Below, piece by piece: positions 1-8,874 of a stretch of 64,000 nucleotides of DNA (position 1 is its first letter; every line of letters begins with the position of its first letter). The notes below the pieces were generated by a model. The model ran no database searches. It was not told the DNA's origin and was given only the letters and a program-made list of their open reading frames with translations. The stretch covers positions 682,001 through 746,000 of the forward strand of contig NZ_JAASUI010000001.1 of NCBI RefSeq assembly GCF_014224155.1. The letters are read 5' to 3'. The stretch comes from Listeria cossartiae subsp. cossartiae. GTDB lineage: Bacteria; Bacillota; Bacilli; Lactobacillales; Listeriaceae. A program made the position numbers and the translations under genes.

Positions 1-1
1 A

Positions 2-652
2 AGTGTAGCTGTTGGGAAAAGTACGACTGCGCGTGTTTTCAAATTAATGCTTGATCGCTGGTTCTCCAAAACAAGACAAGTAGAGCTTGTAACTACAGAT
101 GGTTTTCTCTATCCTAATAAGGTCTTAGAAGAGCGCGGCATCATGGACAAAAAAGGCTTTCCTGAAAGCTACGACCGCGACCGTTTTGCCAAGTTTTTAA
201 CCGATTTAAAAGCAAATAAAGAAGATGTCGAAGTACCACTTTATTCGCATTTCACTTATGATGTTTTAGAGGAAACACGGATGATGCACAATCCGGATAT
301 CGTTATTATAGAAGGAATCAACGTCCTTCAAGCCGACCAACATGAGAGTCTTTTTCCGAGCGACTTCTTTGATTTCTCCGTTTATATGGATGCCAATGAA
401 GCAGATATTAAGAAATGGTACTTAGAACGTTTCTTCATGCTTCGCGAAACAGCTTTCCAAGATGAAAGCTCCTATTTTCATCCATATACTAAAATCAGCA
501 AACAAGAAGCCGAAACATTTGCACTCGGCGTTTGGGATACAATCAACGGCGTCAACTTAAAAGAAAACATCGAGAAAACAAAATACCGAGCGGACCTAGT
601 GCTTCATAAAGGCACAGATCACCTCATTTCAGACATTTATTTACGCAAATAA
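2..652 (+). CDS. coaA: Pantothenate kinase, type I (5' end outside window)
   Basis: This gene catalyses ATP-dependent phosphorylation of pantothenate, the first step of coenzyme A synthesis in the cytosol. The reading frame is open from base 2, so the start lies upstream. The visible part begins inside the P-loop (SVAVGKSTTARVF, the end of the GSVAVGKST Walker A motif of prokaryotic CoaA). It continues through LVTTDGFLYPN and the family signature GFPESYDRDRF, and it contains YYP-type substrate residues near SSYFHPYTK. About 217 residues of the usual roughly 306-315 are present. The first in-frame ATG (base 47) lies after the P-loop and is not the start. A terminator follows directly. Confidence 0.95.
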   Translation, partial: SVAVGKSTTARVFKLMLDRWFSKTRQVELVTTDGFLYPNKVLEERGIMDKKGFPESYDRDRFAKFLTDLKANKEDVEVPLYSHFTYDVLEETRMMHNPDIVIIEGINVLQADQHESLFPSDFFDFSVYMDANEADIKKWYLERFFMLRETAFQDESSYFHPYTKISKQEAETFALGVWDTINGVNLKENIEKTKYRADLVLHKGTDHLISDIYLRK

Positions 653-697
653 CCGAATGCAGATAGAAGGAAACTTCTTGATGCGTTCGGTTTTTTC
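652..697 (+). terminator. Rho-independent terminator after coaA
   Basis: ACCGAATGCA pairs with TGCGTTCGGT (one wobble), with an inner AGAAG/CTTCT extension, and a T run follows. It separates coaA from the ABC exporter promoter. Confidence 0.85.
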
Positions 698-725
698 TTT
701 ACATTAGAGAAAATCGGAGTACAAT
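698..725 (+). promoter_or_regulatory. SigA-type promoter of the ABC exporter-tetR operon
   Basis: TTTACA (698-703) and TACAAT (720-725) are separated by 16 bases. They lie between the coaA terminator and the first exporter gene. Confidence 0.6.
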
Positions 726-727
726 GG

Positions 728-749
728 AAAGTGAGTAATCACTCATTTA
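728..749. promoter_or_regulatory. Putative TetR operator
   Basis: A dyad with perfect arms TGAGT / ACTCA (732-745, 4-base centre) sits immediately downstream of the -10 box and upstream of the ribosome binding site. The arms extend weakly into AA/TT flanks. The TetR regulator encoded as the third gene of the same operon is the obvious candidate ligand (inference). Confidence 0.5.
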
Positions 750-766
750 AAAAAGGAGGGAAAACA

Positions 767-1489
767 ATGTCAGAAATAGCAATTAATGTATCGAATTTAG
801 ACGTAAAAATCGGCAAGAAACAAATTTTAGCTGATATGTCACTCGAAATCCAAAAAGGCGAGATATTCGGCTTAATCGGCCCATCCGGCGCGGGCAAAAC
901 GACACTTGTTAAAACAATCATCGGTATGGAAAAGGCAACGAGCGGCCAAACCAAAGTTTTAGGAAAAGTAATGCCAAATTTACCGGTCATTAGCAAAATC
1001 GGCTACATGGCCCAGTCAGACGCACTCTACACCGATTTAACCGCCAAAGAAAACTTAGATTTTTTCGCTTCCCTTTATTCCATTAAAGGTGCTGCCAAAA
1101 AAGACCGAATGGATTATGCGGCCAACCTCGTTAACTTACAACAAGATTTAACTAAAAAGGTGACCAATTATTCGGGCGGGATGAAACGCAGATTATCACT
1201 CGCTATTTCTGTACTTGCAGATCCTGACGTCCTTATTTTAGATGAGCCAACAGTCGGAATTGATCCAGAACTAAGAAAAACCATTTGGGAAGAGCTAGCA
1301 GATTTGAAAGCAAACGGCAAATGTATCCTTGTAACGACGCACGTGATGGATGAAGCCGAAAAATGCGATCGACTTGCAATGATTAGAAATGGAAAAATAA
1401 TCGCCGTAGGGACCCCACAGGAGCTCTCAAGTAAAACCACATCCGGTAAACTAGAAGATGCCTTTTTAGAGTTTGGAGGGAAGAACTAA
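767..1489 (+). CDS. ABC transporter ATP-binding protein (DrrA/NatA-type exporter)
   Basis: This is the nucleotide-binding subunit of an ABC-2 exporter, about 240 aa. It has Walker A GPSGAGKT near residue 38, the signature YSGGMKRRLS near 135, Walker B VLILDEP near 155, and an H-loop VTTHVMDEAE. I chose the ATG at 767 because GGAGGG lies 7 bases upstream. An in-frame upstream GTG at 731 would place the operator inside the coding region. The stop overlaps the permease start by one base (TAATG), so the two are translationally coupled. The substrate is unknown. The TetR gene and the operator suggest drug- or toxin-induced export. Confidence 0.9.
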   Translation: MSEIAINVSNLDVKIGKKQILADMSLEIQKGEIFGLIGPSGAGKTTLVKTIIGMEKATSGQTKVLGKVMPNLPVISKIGYMAQSDALYTDLTAKENLDFFASLYSIKGAAKKDRMDYAANLVNLQQDLTKKVTNYSGGMKRRLSLAISVLADPDVLILDEPTVGIDPELRKTIWEELADLKANGKCILVTTHVMDEAEKCDRLAMIRNGKIIAVGTPQELSSKTTSGKLEDAFLEFGGKN

Positions 1490-2604
1490 TGCGAATACTT
1501 GCTATCGTCAAACGAATCGTCAACCAATTTCGCCGTGATAAACGTACACTCGCTCTAATGTTTCTCGCACCACTGCTACTTATCACTTTGCTAACCTACT
1601 TATTTGAAGGGGATACAGTCAAACCCGTCGTTGGTGTAAGCGGACTAACTGATTCCATGGTACAAGAACTAAAAGCAAATGACCTCACCATTAAAACCTA
1701 CGCGGAAAACACTAACGCCACCGATAAAATTAAAGCTGCCGATTTGGACGCATTTTTCCAGCAAAGCGGTGAGAAAATCGAGGTAACATATGAAAATAGT
1801 GAACCAAGTCTAAGCAAAGAAATCGGCTTAAAACTGCAAAAAGCATTGATGGCCGAGCAACAAACACAAGCGAAAAACCAAGCAAAAGCAACTGGCGAAG
1901 CGCTCGCCAAAGCTGGAATTGACACAAGCACCATCCCAACACTCACACAAAGCCCTGAAAAACTAACGATTTCAACCGATTACGTTTACGGAGACAAGGA
2001 TACAAGCTTTTTCGACACCATTAGCCCGATTTTCATTGGCTTTTTCGTATTCTTCTTTGTATTTTTAATCGCCGGAATTTCGTTCTTGCGCGAAAGAACA
2101 ACTGGAACACTCGAGCGACTAATGGCGACACCAATTAAACGGATTGAATTAGAACTAGGATATTTAATCGGCTTTGGGATTTTCGCCTTACTACAGTCCA
2201 TTTTAGTCGCCGTATTTTCGATTCAAGTACTTGGCATGATGCAAAACGGCTCACTATTCTATGTTTTACTGATTACCTTGACACTCGGAATGGTTTCACT
2301 GGCACTAGGAATTTTACTCTCTACTTTTGCGAATAATGAATTCCAAATCGTTCAGTTTATTCCTATCGTTATCGTGCCGCAAGTACTATTTTGTGGGATT
2401 TTCCCGCTCGATGGTATGGCGGATTGGCTCGTTTGGATTGCACACATTATGCCACTATACTACGGCGCCAACGCACTAACATCCATCATGGTAAAAGGAG
2501 AAGGATTTGCTGCGTTCGCGAATGATTTCTATATTTTACTAGGATTTGTACTTGTATTTGTCGTATTAAATATTTTTGCTTTAAAAAAATACCGGAAAGT
2601 TTAA
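1489..2604 (+). CDS. ABC-2 type permease
   Basis: This is the membrane subunit partner of the preceding ATPase, 371 aa. It has an N-terminal membrane segment (residues about 21-40), a large extracytoplasmic domain (about 45-170, rich in Lys/Ala/Glu/Gln), and then five hydrophobic segments in the C-terminal half. The motif FLRERTTGTLERLMATPI is typical of ABC2_membrane_3 / YhgE-like exporters. It lies in one operon with the ATPase (1-base overlap) and the TetR gene (21-base gap). Confidence 0.9.
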   Translation: MRILAIVKRIVNQFRRDKRTLALMFLAPLLLITLLTYLFEGDTVKPVVGVSGLTDSMVQELKANDLTIKTYAENTNATDKIKAADLDAFFQQSGEKIEVTYENSEPSLSKEIGLKLQKALMAEQQTQAKNQAKATGEALAKAGIDTSTIPTLTQSPEKLTISTDYVYGDKDTSFFDTISPIFIGFFVFFFVFLIAGISFLRERTTGTLERLMATPIKRIELELGYLIGFGIFALLQSILVAVFSIQVLGMMQNGSLFYVLLITLTLGMVSLALGILLSTFANNEFQIVQFIPIVIVPQVLFCGIFPLDGMADWLVWIAHIMPLYYGANALTSIMVKGEGFAAFANDFYILLGFVLVFVVLNIFALKKYRKV

Positions 2605-2625
2605 CTGGAAAGGAAGAGATACCAC

Positions 2626-3282
2626 GTGGATGCAGAAGGAGATATCATCCGTCAAATGCTTGATTTAACGGAAAAAGAAACCAAGATGAGCGAAAAGCAA
2701 CGCCGAATTGTTGCAGCTTCCATCGAACTATTTGCTGAAAAAGGCTACGCTGGAACGTCTACAAATGAAATTGCGAAAAAAGCAGGCGTCGCAGAAGGAA
2801 CCATTTTTAGACATTATAGAACGAAAAAAGATTTATTAATGGCGATTACGATGCCAACGCTCATTGGTGGTGTGATACCATTTTTAGCCCAAAGCTTTGT
2901 AAAAGAAGTTTTTGAAAGTGAATATCCGGATTTTCAGTCGTTTATTCGTGAAATTATCGTGAACCGTTTTGAATTTGCCAAAGAAAATGGTAAGGTCATC
3001 AAAATTTACTTTATGGAGTTGTTTTATCATGATGAACTGAGAGTGCAATTTTCGGAAATTTTTATGACACATGTAAAAGGGCAATTTGATCAAATGATTG
3101 ATTTTTATAAAGAACGTGGCGAAATAGTCGATATGCCAAACAGCACGATCATGCGGGCGCTAATCACTAATATAGTTGGTTTTATGCTAACTAGATTTGT
3201 CGTCATGCCAGATGCTAATTGGGATGATCCAAAAGAAATTGATGATACCGTTTCGTATATTATGAGAGGGTTAGGCAAATAA
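2626..3282 (+). CDS. TetR/AcrR family transcriptional regulator
   Basis: This 218-aa protein has a TetR helix-turn-helix near residues 24-70 (IVAASIELFAEKGYAGTST, then VAEGTIFRHYRTKKDLL). The C-terminal half is the usual variable all-helical ligand-binding domain. The start is GTG, with AAGGAAGAG about 8 bases upstream. As the last gene of the exporter operon it probably autoregulates through the dyad at 728-749. The ligand is unknown. Its end shares a bidirectional terminator with ltaS. Confidence 0.88.
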   Translation: MDAEGDIIRQMLDLTEKETKMSEKQRRIVAASIELFAEKGYAGTSTNEIAKKAGVAEGTIFRHYRTKKDLLMAITMPTLIGGVIPFLAQSFVKEVFESEYPDFQSFIREIIVNRFEFAKENGKVIKIYFMELFYHDELRVQFSEIFMTHVKGQFDQMIDFYKERGEIVDMPNSTIMRALITNIVGFMLTRFVVMPDANWDDPKEIDDTVSYIMRGLGK

Positions 3283-3317
3283 AAAATGAGTCCAGATATT
3301 CTGGACTCATTTTTTTT
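3281..3317. terminator. Bidirectional terminator between tetR and ltaS
   Basis: AAAAAATGAGTCCAG / CTGGACTCATTTTTT forms a perfect hairpin with A and T tracts on the two sides. It can therefore end both convergent transcripts. Confidence 0.92.
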
Positions 3318-5277
3318 ATTTACTCGTTGAATCAGTTGATTTTTTCTTGTTGTAGTTGTATTTACTTGGATCTACTTTTTGGAAACCATCAGGAGCGTAG
3401 AAACGTAACAAGTCGCCTTGTAATACAGAATCGGAAAGCTCTAATTCTTTCGCTACTTTTTCTTTCGTTTCTTTCATTTCCTGCGTTTCAGTAGCAATTG
3501 GTTCACCTGTTTTTTGATTATACATGTTACCACCAATCATCGAGTAATTAGGGGTTATATAATCGCCATTTCGGAATGGAACCAGTTGTTTATGATCTTT
3601 AGAAAGTAAATCAGTACCAAATTGCAAGTACTCTTTGTTATCTACACCAAGTAAGTGAAGTAATGTAGGAAGTAGGTCAACTTGGCCACCATATTGTTCT
3701 TGAACGCCACCTTGAACACCAGGAACGTGAATCATTAAAGGAACACGCTGCGCTTGGGCATTTTCAAAAGTGTTGTAATCTTTGCCAAGAATTTTCGTCA
3801 TTGCTTCTTCATGGTTATCGGAAATACCATAATGGTCACCGTACATGATAATGACAGAGTTATCGTAAAGGCCAGATTTCTTCAAGTAATCAACAAAGCT
3901 TTTCACAGATTCGTCTAAATAACGAGCTGTTTGGAAATACGTATCTACAGATGAATCGCCAGTCGTTGCCGGAGCAATTGTAGCATCTTTTTCATCAATT
4001 GGATAAGGGAAGTGGTTCGTTAGTGTAATAAATTTCGTATAGAACGGCTGTTGTAAGGACGATAGATATTCTTCGGATTCTTTAAAGAATGGTTTATCTT
4101 TAAGTCCGTAGTTAGAAACATCTGCTTCGTTCATATCGTAGTAACTAGCATCAAAGAATTTATCGTAACCAAATTGTTTATAAATTTCATCACGATTCCA
4201 GAAGCTCTTATAGTTACCGTGGAATACCGCACTAGTATAACCTTGTTGGCCTAAAATAGCAGATGCTGATTCATACGTGTTTTGACCTTTAGTAGTAAAG
4301 GCGGAACCTTGAGGCAAGCCGTAAAGCGAGTTCTCAAGGAGCATCTCAGAGTCAGCTGTTTTACCTTGACCAGTTTGGTGGAAGAAGTTTGTAAAGCTTA
4401 GCGTATTTTGATCTTTAAAGAAAGAGTTAATAAACGGCGTTACTTCTTCTCCATTTAGTTTGTAATTCACTAGGAATTGTTGGAAGCTTTCTAAGTGAAT
4501 ATAAATGACGTTTTTGCCTTTTGCTTTACCGAAGTATTCCGGGTTTGGCGCGGCATATTTGGATTTAGTATAGTTTAAAACTTCGGTAACATCACTACTA
4601 TCAGCAAGTGCACGCTGGGTAGATGATTCAGTACTTTTCACTGCGTCATAGATTTGGTAGTTAGTCATACCAAGATATTTAACAATATAGTTTCTATCAA
4701 ATGTTCTTGTTAGTAGTTGCGGACGATCAATTTCTGCAAGTCCCAAGTTACCAAAGAACATCGCGATACCAAGTGTTAGAACACCAACTACTTTTCTCGC
4801 GCGAATGCGGGCTGTTTTGTCTGGTTTTACAAAGCGGAAAGCTAGTAGTGCAATTAAAATAATAATATCCGCGAAGTAAATAATATCGTGCCAGCTGAGT
4901 AACGCTGTGATACTACTTCCCATGTCGCCCATGTTTTGCATTTGTTTTGCGTTTAGATTCGGTAGCGTAATAAAATCACTAAAGAATCGATAATAAACAA
5001 TATTTGCGTAAAGAATGAAACTCATTAAAAAGTCAATAACGATAATCCAAATGAATGAACGACGTCCTTTAGCAAAAAGGGCAAGACCGATAAAGAAAAT
5101 GGCCCCGCTTAATGGATTAATGAACAGCAAAATTTGCTGCATAAGATTTTCTATGCCAAGTTTAAATTCAAGTTGATATGCAATATACGTTTTTAGCCAA
5201 TAAAGAATGACGGCTAGAACAAAAAATCCATAATTCTTGCTTAAAAACGTTTGGATTTTTATTTTCCAATCCTTCAT
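3316..5277 (-). CDS. ltaS: Lipoteichoic acid synthase LtaS
   Basis: This enzyme polymerises the polyglycerol-phosphate chain of lipoteichoic acid from phosphatidylglycerol on the outer membrane face. The 653-aa protein has five N-terminal membrane segments (about residues 15-190), then a linker with the signal-peptidase-type site ALA before DSS near 218, then an extracellular sulfatase-fold domain. The catalytic threonine lies in QTGQGKTADSEM, and metal-binding residues lie in HLESFQ and MYGDHYGISDNH. Length and order match Staphylococcus and Listeria LtaS. It is monocistronic, with its own promoter at 5390-5417. Confidence 0.96.
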   Translation of the reverse strand: MKDWKIKIQTFLSKNYGFFVLAVILYWLKTYIAYQLEFKLGIENLMQQILLFINPLSGAIFFIGLALFAKGRRSFIWIIVIDFLMSFILYANIVYYRFFSDFITLPNLNAKQMQNMGDMGSSITALLSWHDIIYFADIIILIALLAFRFVKPDKTARIRARKVVGVLTLGIAMFFGNLGLAEIDRPQLLTRTFDRNYIVKYLGMTNYQIYDAVKSTESSTQRALADSSDVTEVLNYTKSKYAAPNPEYFGKAKGKNVIYIHLESFQQFLVNYKLNGEEVTPFINSFFKDQNTLSFTNFFHQTGQGKTADSEMLLENSLYGLPQGSAFTTKGQNTYESASAILGQQGYTSAVFHGNYKSFWNRDEIYKQFGYDKFFDASYYDMNEADVSNYGLKDKPFFKESEEYLSSLQQPFYTKFITLTNHFPYPIDEKDATIAPATTGDSSVDTYFQTARYLDESVKSFVDYLKKSGLYDNSVIIMYGDHYGISDNHEEAMTKILGKDYNTFENAQAQRVPLMIHVPGVQGGVQEQYGGQVDLLPTLLHLLGVDNKEYLQFGTDLLSKDHKQLVPFRNGDYITPNYSMIGGNMYNQKTGEPIATETQEMKETKEKVAKELELSDSVLQGDLLRFYAPDGFQKVDPSKYNYNKKKSTDSTSK

Positions 5278-5389
5278 GAAACACCTCTCCTACACACTAT
5301 TTACTCGTTTTATTTGTTGTTTTCCTGAAATGAAAAAAGCAGCTGTACTATGTAAAAAAACAATTTCATACAGCACCCACTTTAACATA

Positions 5390-5417
5390 ATTCTAACACA
5401 AGATTAATAAAAGGCAA
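5390..5417 (-). promoter_or_regulatory. Putative SigA promoter of ltaS
   Basis: On the minus strand TTGCCT (5412-5417) and TAGAAT (5390-5395) are 16 bases apart. This implies a leader of roughly 105 bases before the ltaS start. Confidence 0.5.
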
Positions 5418-5535
5418 GCTATAACCTATCCGTCTGAAGTAGGATTTATTAGGAACTAGGCGGATATAACTAGTCAAAAAAGAACCATTTGGAATAGAAT
5501 TCTGCTAAAATAAAAAGAAAACATTGAGGTAGACA

Positions 5536-6159
5536 ATGAAGACGATTATTACGAAAGATTTTTTCGAAAAGAAGACGACAATTGAACTCGCGAGGGATAT
5601 TATTGGCATGCGACTTGTGCATCAAACAAATAGTGGCATACTGTCTGGCTTGATTGTAGAAACAGAAGCTTACCTCGGAGCAACTGACATGGCAGCACAT
5701 AGTTTCCAAAACCTTCGAACGAAAAGAACTGAAGTGATGTTCGAGTCGCCCGGGACCATCTATATGTACCAAATGCATCGCCAAGTCTTGCTTAATTTCA
5801 TCACCATGCAAAAAGGGATCCCAGAAGCTATTCTCATTCGCGCGATAGAACCCGACGAAGCGTCACGCGCACAAATGCAATACCAACGCCACGGAAAAAC
5901 TGGTTATGAGCTAACAAACGGCCCTGGAAAATTAACGCAAGCATTAGGATTAAGTATGCAAGATTACGGGAAAACTCTTTTTGATAGTAACATTTGGATA
6001 GAAGAAGCAAAAACACCGCATATAATAGAAGCAACTAATCGAATTGGGGTACCTAATAAAGGAATTGCGACCCATTATCCGCTTAGGTTCACAGCGAAAG
6101 GAAGTCCATATATTTCTGCTCAGCGAAAAAGTAGTATTTTGCCTCGGATTTGGGAGTAA
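5536..6159 (+). CDS. 3-methyladenine DNA glycosylase (AAG/MPG family)
   Basis: This base-excision repair enzyme removes alkylated purines. The 207-aa protein matches the AAG fold family: [18 protein letters not shown] holds the catalytic Glu, [15 protein letters not shown] follows, then LIRAIEP and [13 protein letters not shown]. The ATG at 5536 is preceded by TTGAGG. It is divergent from ltaS across a 258-base intergenic region. It is followed by srtA, which has its own promoter. Confidence 0.92.
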   Translation: MKTIITKDFFEKKTTIELARDIIGMRLVHQTNSGILSGLIVETEAYLGATDMAAHSFQNLRTKRTEVMFESPGTIYMYQMHRQVLLNFITMQKGIPEAILIRAIEPDEASRAQMQYQRHGKTGYELTNGPGKLTQALGLSMQDYGKTLFDSNIWIEEAKTPHIIEATNRIGVPNKGIATHYPLRFTAKGSPYISAQRKSSILPRIWE

Positions 6160-6214
6160 CTTTACAATTTTGTCACAGGTGAAGAAAATACTTCGATCAA
6201 GTTGCTAATTTTCT

Positions 6215-6243
6215 TTGCTTCAAAGGGAGAGCTACTATATAAT
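6215..6243 (+). promoter_or_regulatory. SigA promoter of srtA
   Basis: TTGCTT (6215-6220), a 17-base spacer and a perfect TATAAT (6238-6243) lie 25 bases upstream of the sortase ATG. Confidence 0.7.
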
Positions 6244-6267
6244 AAAATAGTTACAAGGAGGAATTAT

Positions 6268-6936
6268 ATGTTAAAGAAAACAATAGCAATAATTATTTTA
6301 ATCATCGGTTTACTATTAATTTTTTCCCCATTCATCAAAAATGGTATCGTGAAATACATGAGTGGACATGAAACAATCGAGCAATATAATGCATCAGATA
6401 TAAAGAAAAATAATAAAAAAGACGCTACATTTGATTTTGAAAGTGTGCAACTACCATCTATGACGTCTGTTCTTCAAGGAGCAGCAAATTATGATAAAGA
6501 TGCCGTTGTCGGTGCGATTTCCGTTCCATCTGTGGACGTGAGCCTACTCGTATTCAAAGGAACAAATACAGCTAACTTGCTTGCCGGTGCGACAACTATG
6601 CGTTCTGATCAAGTTATGGGTAAAGGTAATTATCCACTCGCGGGACACCATATGCGCAATGAATCGATGCTATTTGGCCCCATCATGAAAGTCAAACAAG
6701 GCGACAAGATTTACCTAACGGATCTTGAAAACTTATATGAATACAAAGTTACGGAAACAAAAACAATTGATGAAACAGAAGTAAGCGTTATTGATAATAC
6801 GAAAGACGCTAGAGTGACACTGATTACATGTGATAAGCCGACCGAAACAACGAAACGATTTGTCGCAGTCGGTGAACTAGAGAAAACCGAAAAACTAACA
6901 AAAGAACTAGAGGATAAATATTTCCCTAGTAAATAA
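6268..6936 (+). CDS. srtA: Sortase A (housekeeping class A transpeptidase)
   Basis: Sortase A anchors LPXTG surface proteins to peptidoglycan. This 222-aa protein has an N-terminal signal anchor (KKTIAIIILIIGLLLIFSP, residues about 3-22). The beta-barrel sortase domain follows, with the catalytic His in PLAGHHMRN, Cys in TLITCDKP and Arg in TTKRFVAVGE. The ATG at 6268 has AAGGAGG 7 bases upstream. An in-frame ATG at 6202 would read through the promoter and is rejected. No LPXTG substrate gene lies nearby, as is usual for the housekeeping enzyme. Confidence 0.96.
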   Translation: MLKKTIAIIILIIGLLLIFSPFIKNGIVKYMSGHETIEQYNASDIKKNNKKDATFDFESVQLPSMTSVLQGAANYDKDAVVGAISVPSVDVSLLVFKGTNTANLLAGATTMRSDQVMGKGNYPLAGHHMRNESMLFGPIMKVKQGDKIYLTDLENLYEYKVTETKTIDETEVSVIDNTKDARVTLITCDKPTETTKRFVAVGELEKTEKLTKELEDKYFPSK

Positions 6937-7987
6937 AAATAATCCCCACAGAATTTATTCTGCGGGGATATTTTTTATGGAAAGAAAGCGAGGTGTTATA
7001 ATCACTAATTAAATCATTGTATTCCTTTAGTAATTTTTCTGGCGTTCCTTCTATTGTTTCAATGAAAATGGGATTTTTTAACTCATCTTCAGGAATAGCC
7101 TGTTTCTTTTTTGCACGGTCAAGTAGTAACGTCGCTTCTGCTTTGGTGCTAGTCACTTTTTTTACTAAGAAAACAAGGTCATTACTCGTTAATTTTTCTT
7201 TTTCTAGTTGCGTTTCATCTTTACTTGCTTGGATGAATGCCTCATAAGTTTTTGTTAAATGGCTATATTGTTTTTCGTAAGCGGCGATATCTAGCTCCGT
7301 TACGTTCGTTGCAGCTATTTGTTGATTGCGTAGTTCAGCAATCAGGTTTTCACTAGCCGAAATAAAATTATTTAAAGCTAGGCACGTTAGACTGCCAGAT
7401 TTTTCCATTTCTTTTGCCGCGAAAGCTTGTTGTGCGGTGTTTAGTTTTTGCATTTCTTCGTTGAATGATTGTATTTCTTTATTCGAATTTTGGATGGAAT
7501 TGGTTAATTCTTTGTGGAGTGTAGCCGCTTTGGCATAATTATCATCCAAATAACTTTTAGAAGTGAAGTAAGTTTGTAATTCATTTAGTATACGGATTTC
7601 ATTTGTTATCTCACTGGAAAGTTTTTTGAAATCTTTATCCATGGGAAGTGAAGATGTTTTACTCAAGGAATCTTTCATCGCAATAAGGGCATTGGTTGTT
7701 TCAGCGGGATTTCTAATAGGTGTTAAGATATCGTTATTGCTCGGTGTTTTAAAATCACCATTGTCAGCGGAATAACTTTTGAAATAATTCGCTCGTGCGT
7801 TTACAAAATCATAGTTAATAGCGTTACTTAGTTTTACATAATCGTTATACTTTACTAGTTCTTCTTTGGCGTATAGACCATTACCTGTTGTGGAATTTTC
7901 TTTTTCATCACTACCACAACCAGTCAGTAAGCTAGCGAACAGCGCGATAATGAGTAAACATAGGCCGGACTTTTTAAAATAATTCAA
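6926..7987 (-). CDS. Lipoprotein of unknown function
   Basis: The predicted 353-aa lipoprotein has a signal sequence with lipobox LLTGC (Cys near residue 24), so it should sit on the outer membrane leaflet. The rest is largely helical, rich in Lys, Glu, Asn and Ala, with heptad-like stretches (about 95-300) and no motif I recognise. The start is TTG with GAGGATG upstream, since the only nearby ATG is out of frame. Oddly, the last 15 or so codons are the srtA terminator hairpin, and the stop lies inside the srtA end. The native C-terminus may therefore have been lost or extended. Confidence 0.7.
   Translation of the reverse strand: MNYFKKSGLCLLIIALFASLLTGCGSDEKENSTTGNGLYAKEELVKYNDYVKLSNAINYDFVNARANYFKSYSADNGDFKTPSNNDILTPIRNPAETTNALIAMKDSLSKTSSLPMDKDFKKLSSEITNEIRILNELQTYFTSKSYLDDNYAKAATLHKELTNSIQNSNKEIQSFNEEMQKLNTAQQAFAAKEMEKSGSLTCLALNNFISASENLIAELRNQQIAATNVTELDIAAYEKQYSHLTKTYEAFIQASKDETQLEKEKLTSNDLVFLVKKVTSTKAEATLLLDRAKKKQAIPEDELKNPIFIETIEGTPEKLLKEYNDLISDYNTSLSFHKKYPRRINSVGIIFIY
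6942..6977. terminator. Terminator between srtA and convergent lipoprotein gene
   Basis: ATCCCCACAGAAT / ATTCTGCGGGGAT (one mismatch) is followed by a T run on the plus strand. On the minus strand the same bases are read as the last codons of the lipoprotein ORF. Confidence 0.88.
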
Positions 7988-8119
7988 TAGTTGATCATCC
8001 TCATCTGTAAATTTAAAAAGGTGCTTTCTAAGTGTAGCATTTTTTCTGGATAATTTCTCCTTTTATTGTAAATGTTGTATCATATAAAAGAGGTTTACTT
8101 TGAGAAAGGAAGTGCAGTG

Positions 8120-8851
8120 ATGAAACTAACCGTTTTTGGACATTGGGGTGGCTATCCGGTAGCGAATGAGGGAACATCGAGTTATTTGCTGGAGGAAGCT
8201 GGATTCAAGCTATTAATTGATGTGGGAGCAAGTGCTGTTTCTATTATGCAAAATTATATTGATCCTGATGATATTGATGCGGCAATTATTTCTCATTACC
8301 ATCCAGATCATGTAGCAGACGTAGGGATTTTGCAACACATTCGACTACTATCACAAAAAAAGGAAAAACCGCCAGTCTTGCCAATTTATGGGCATAAAGA
8401 AGATAAACGTGGCTATTCTTTTTTAGAAATGACAGACGTAACAAAAGCAATCGAGTATAAAGCGGATGACACACTTGAAATTGGACCGTTTAAAGTCACT
8501 TTCTTAAAAACTGTTCATCCAGTGCCTTGTTATGCAATGCGGATTGAAGCCGGCGAAAAAGTTTTTGTCTACACCGCAGATAGCGCTTATCAAGACAGTT
8601 TTATTCCTTTTGCAAAAAGTGCCGATTTATTAGTAACCGACACAAATTTTTTCCATGAATTAGCAGGGAAAACGAAAGTCCACATGGCAAGCACAGAGGT
8701 CGCAAAAATTGCTAAAGAAGCCAATGTGAAATCATTATTACTAAGCCATTTACCAGAAGTTGGCGATTTAGAAGTATTGAAACAAGAAGCAGCAGCCATT
8801 TACACCGGAGAAATCGCGCTCGCATCAAAAGGCTTGACGAAAACATTTTAA
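8120..8851 (+). CDS. MBL-fold metallo-hydrolase (YhfI-like, RNase Z-type fold)
   Basis: This 243-aa cytosolic metallo-beta-lactamase-fold protein has the zinc motif SHYHPDHVADVG (residues about 57-68), a later metal Asp in YTADSAY, and a His in LLLSHLPEVG. The family includes B. subtilis YhfI. The ATG at 8120 follows GAAAGGAAGTG. An in-frame upstream ATG at 8072 lacks a binding site. It lies 23 bases upstream of lplA, the same order as yhfI-lplJ in Bacillus, which suggests co-transcription. The substrate is unknown. Confidence 0.85.
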   Translation: MKLTVFGHWGGYPVANEGTSSYLLEEAGFKLLIDVGASAVSIMQNYIDPDDIDAAIISHYHPDHVADVGILQHIRLLSQKKEKPPVLPIYGHKEDKRGYSFLEMTDVTKAIEYKADDTLEIGPFKVTFLKTVHPVPCYAMRIEAGEKVFVYTADSAYQDSFIPFAKSADLLVTDTNFFHELAGKTKVHMASTEVAKIAKEANVKSLLLSHLPEVGDLEVLKQEAAAIYTGEIALASKGLTKTF

Positions 8852-8874
8852 TATAGAAGAAAAGGGGTAGGGGT

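Noticed and set aside
6202-6267. Upstream ATG for srtA
   Set aside because: It overlaps the srtA promoter and has no ribosome binding site. The ATG at 6268 has AAGGAGG and gives the known 222-residue sortase.
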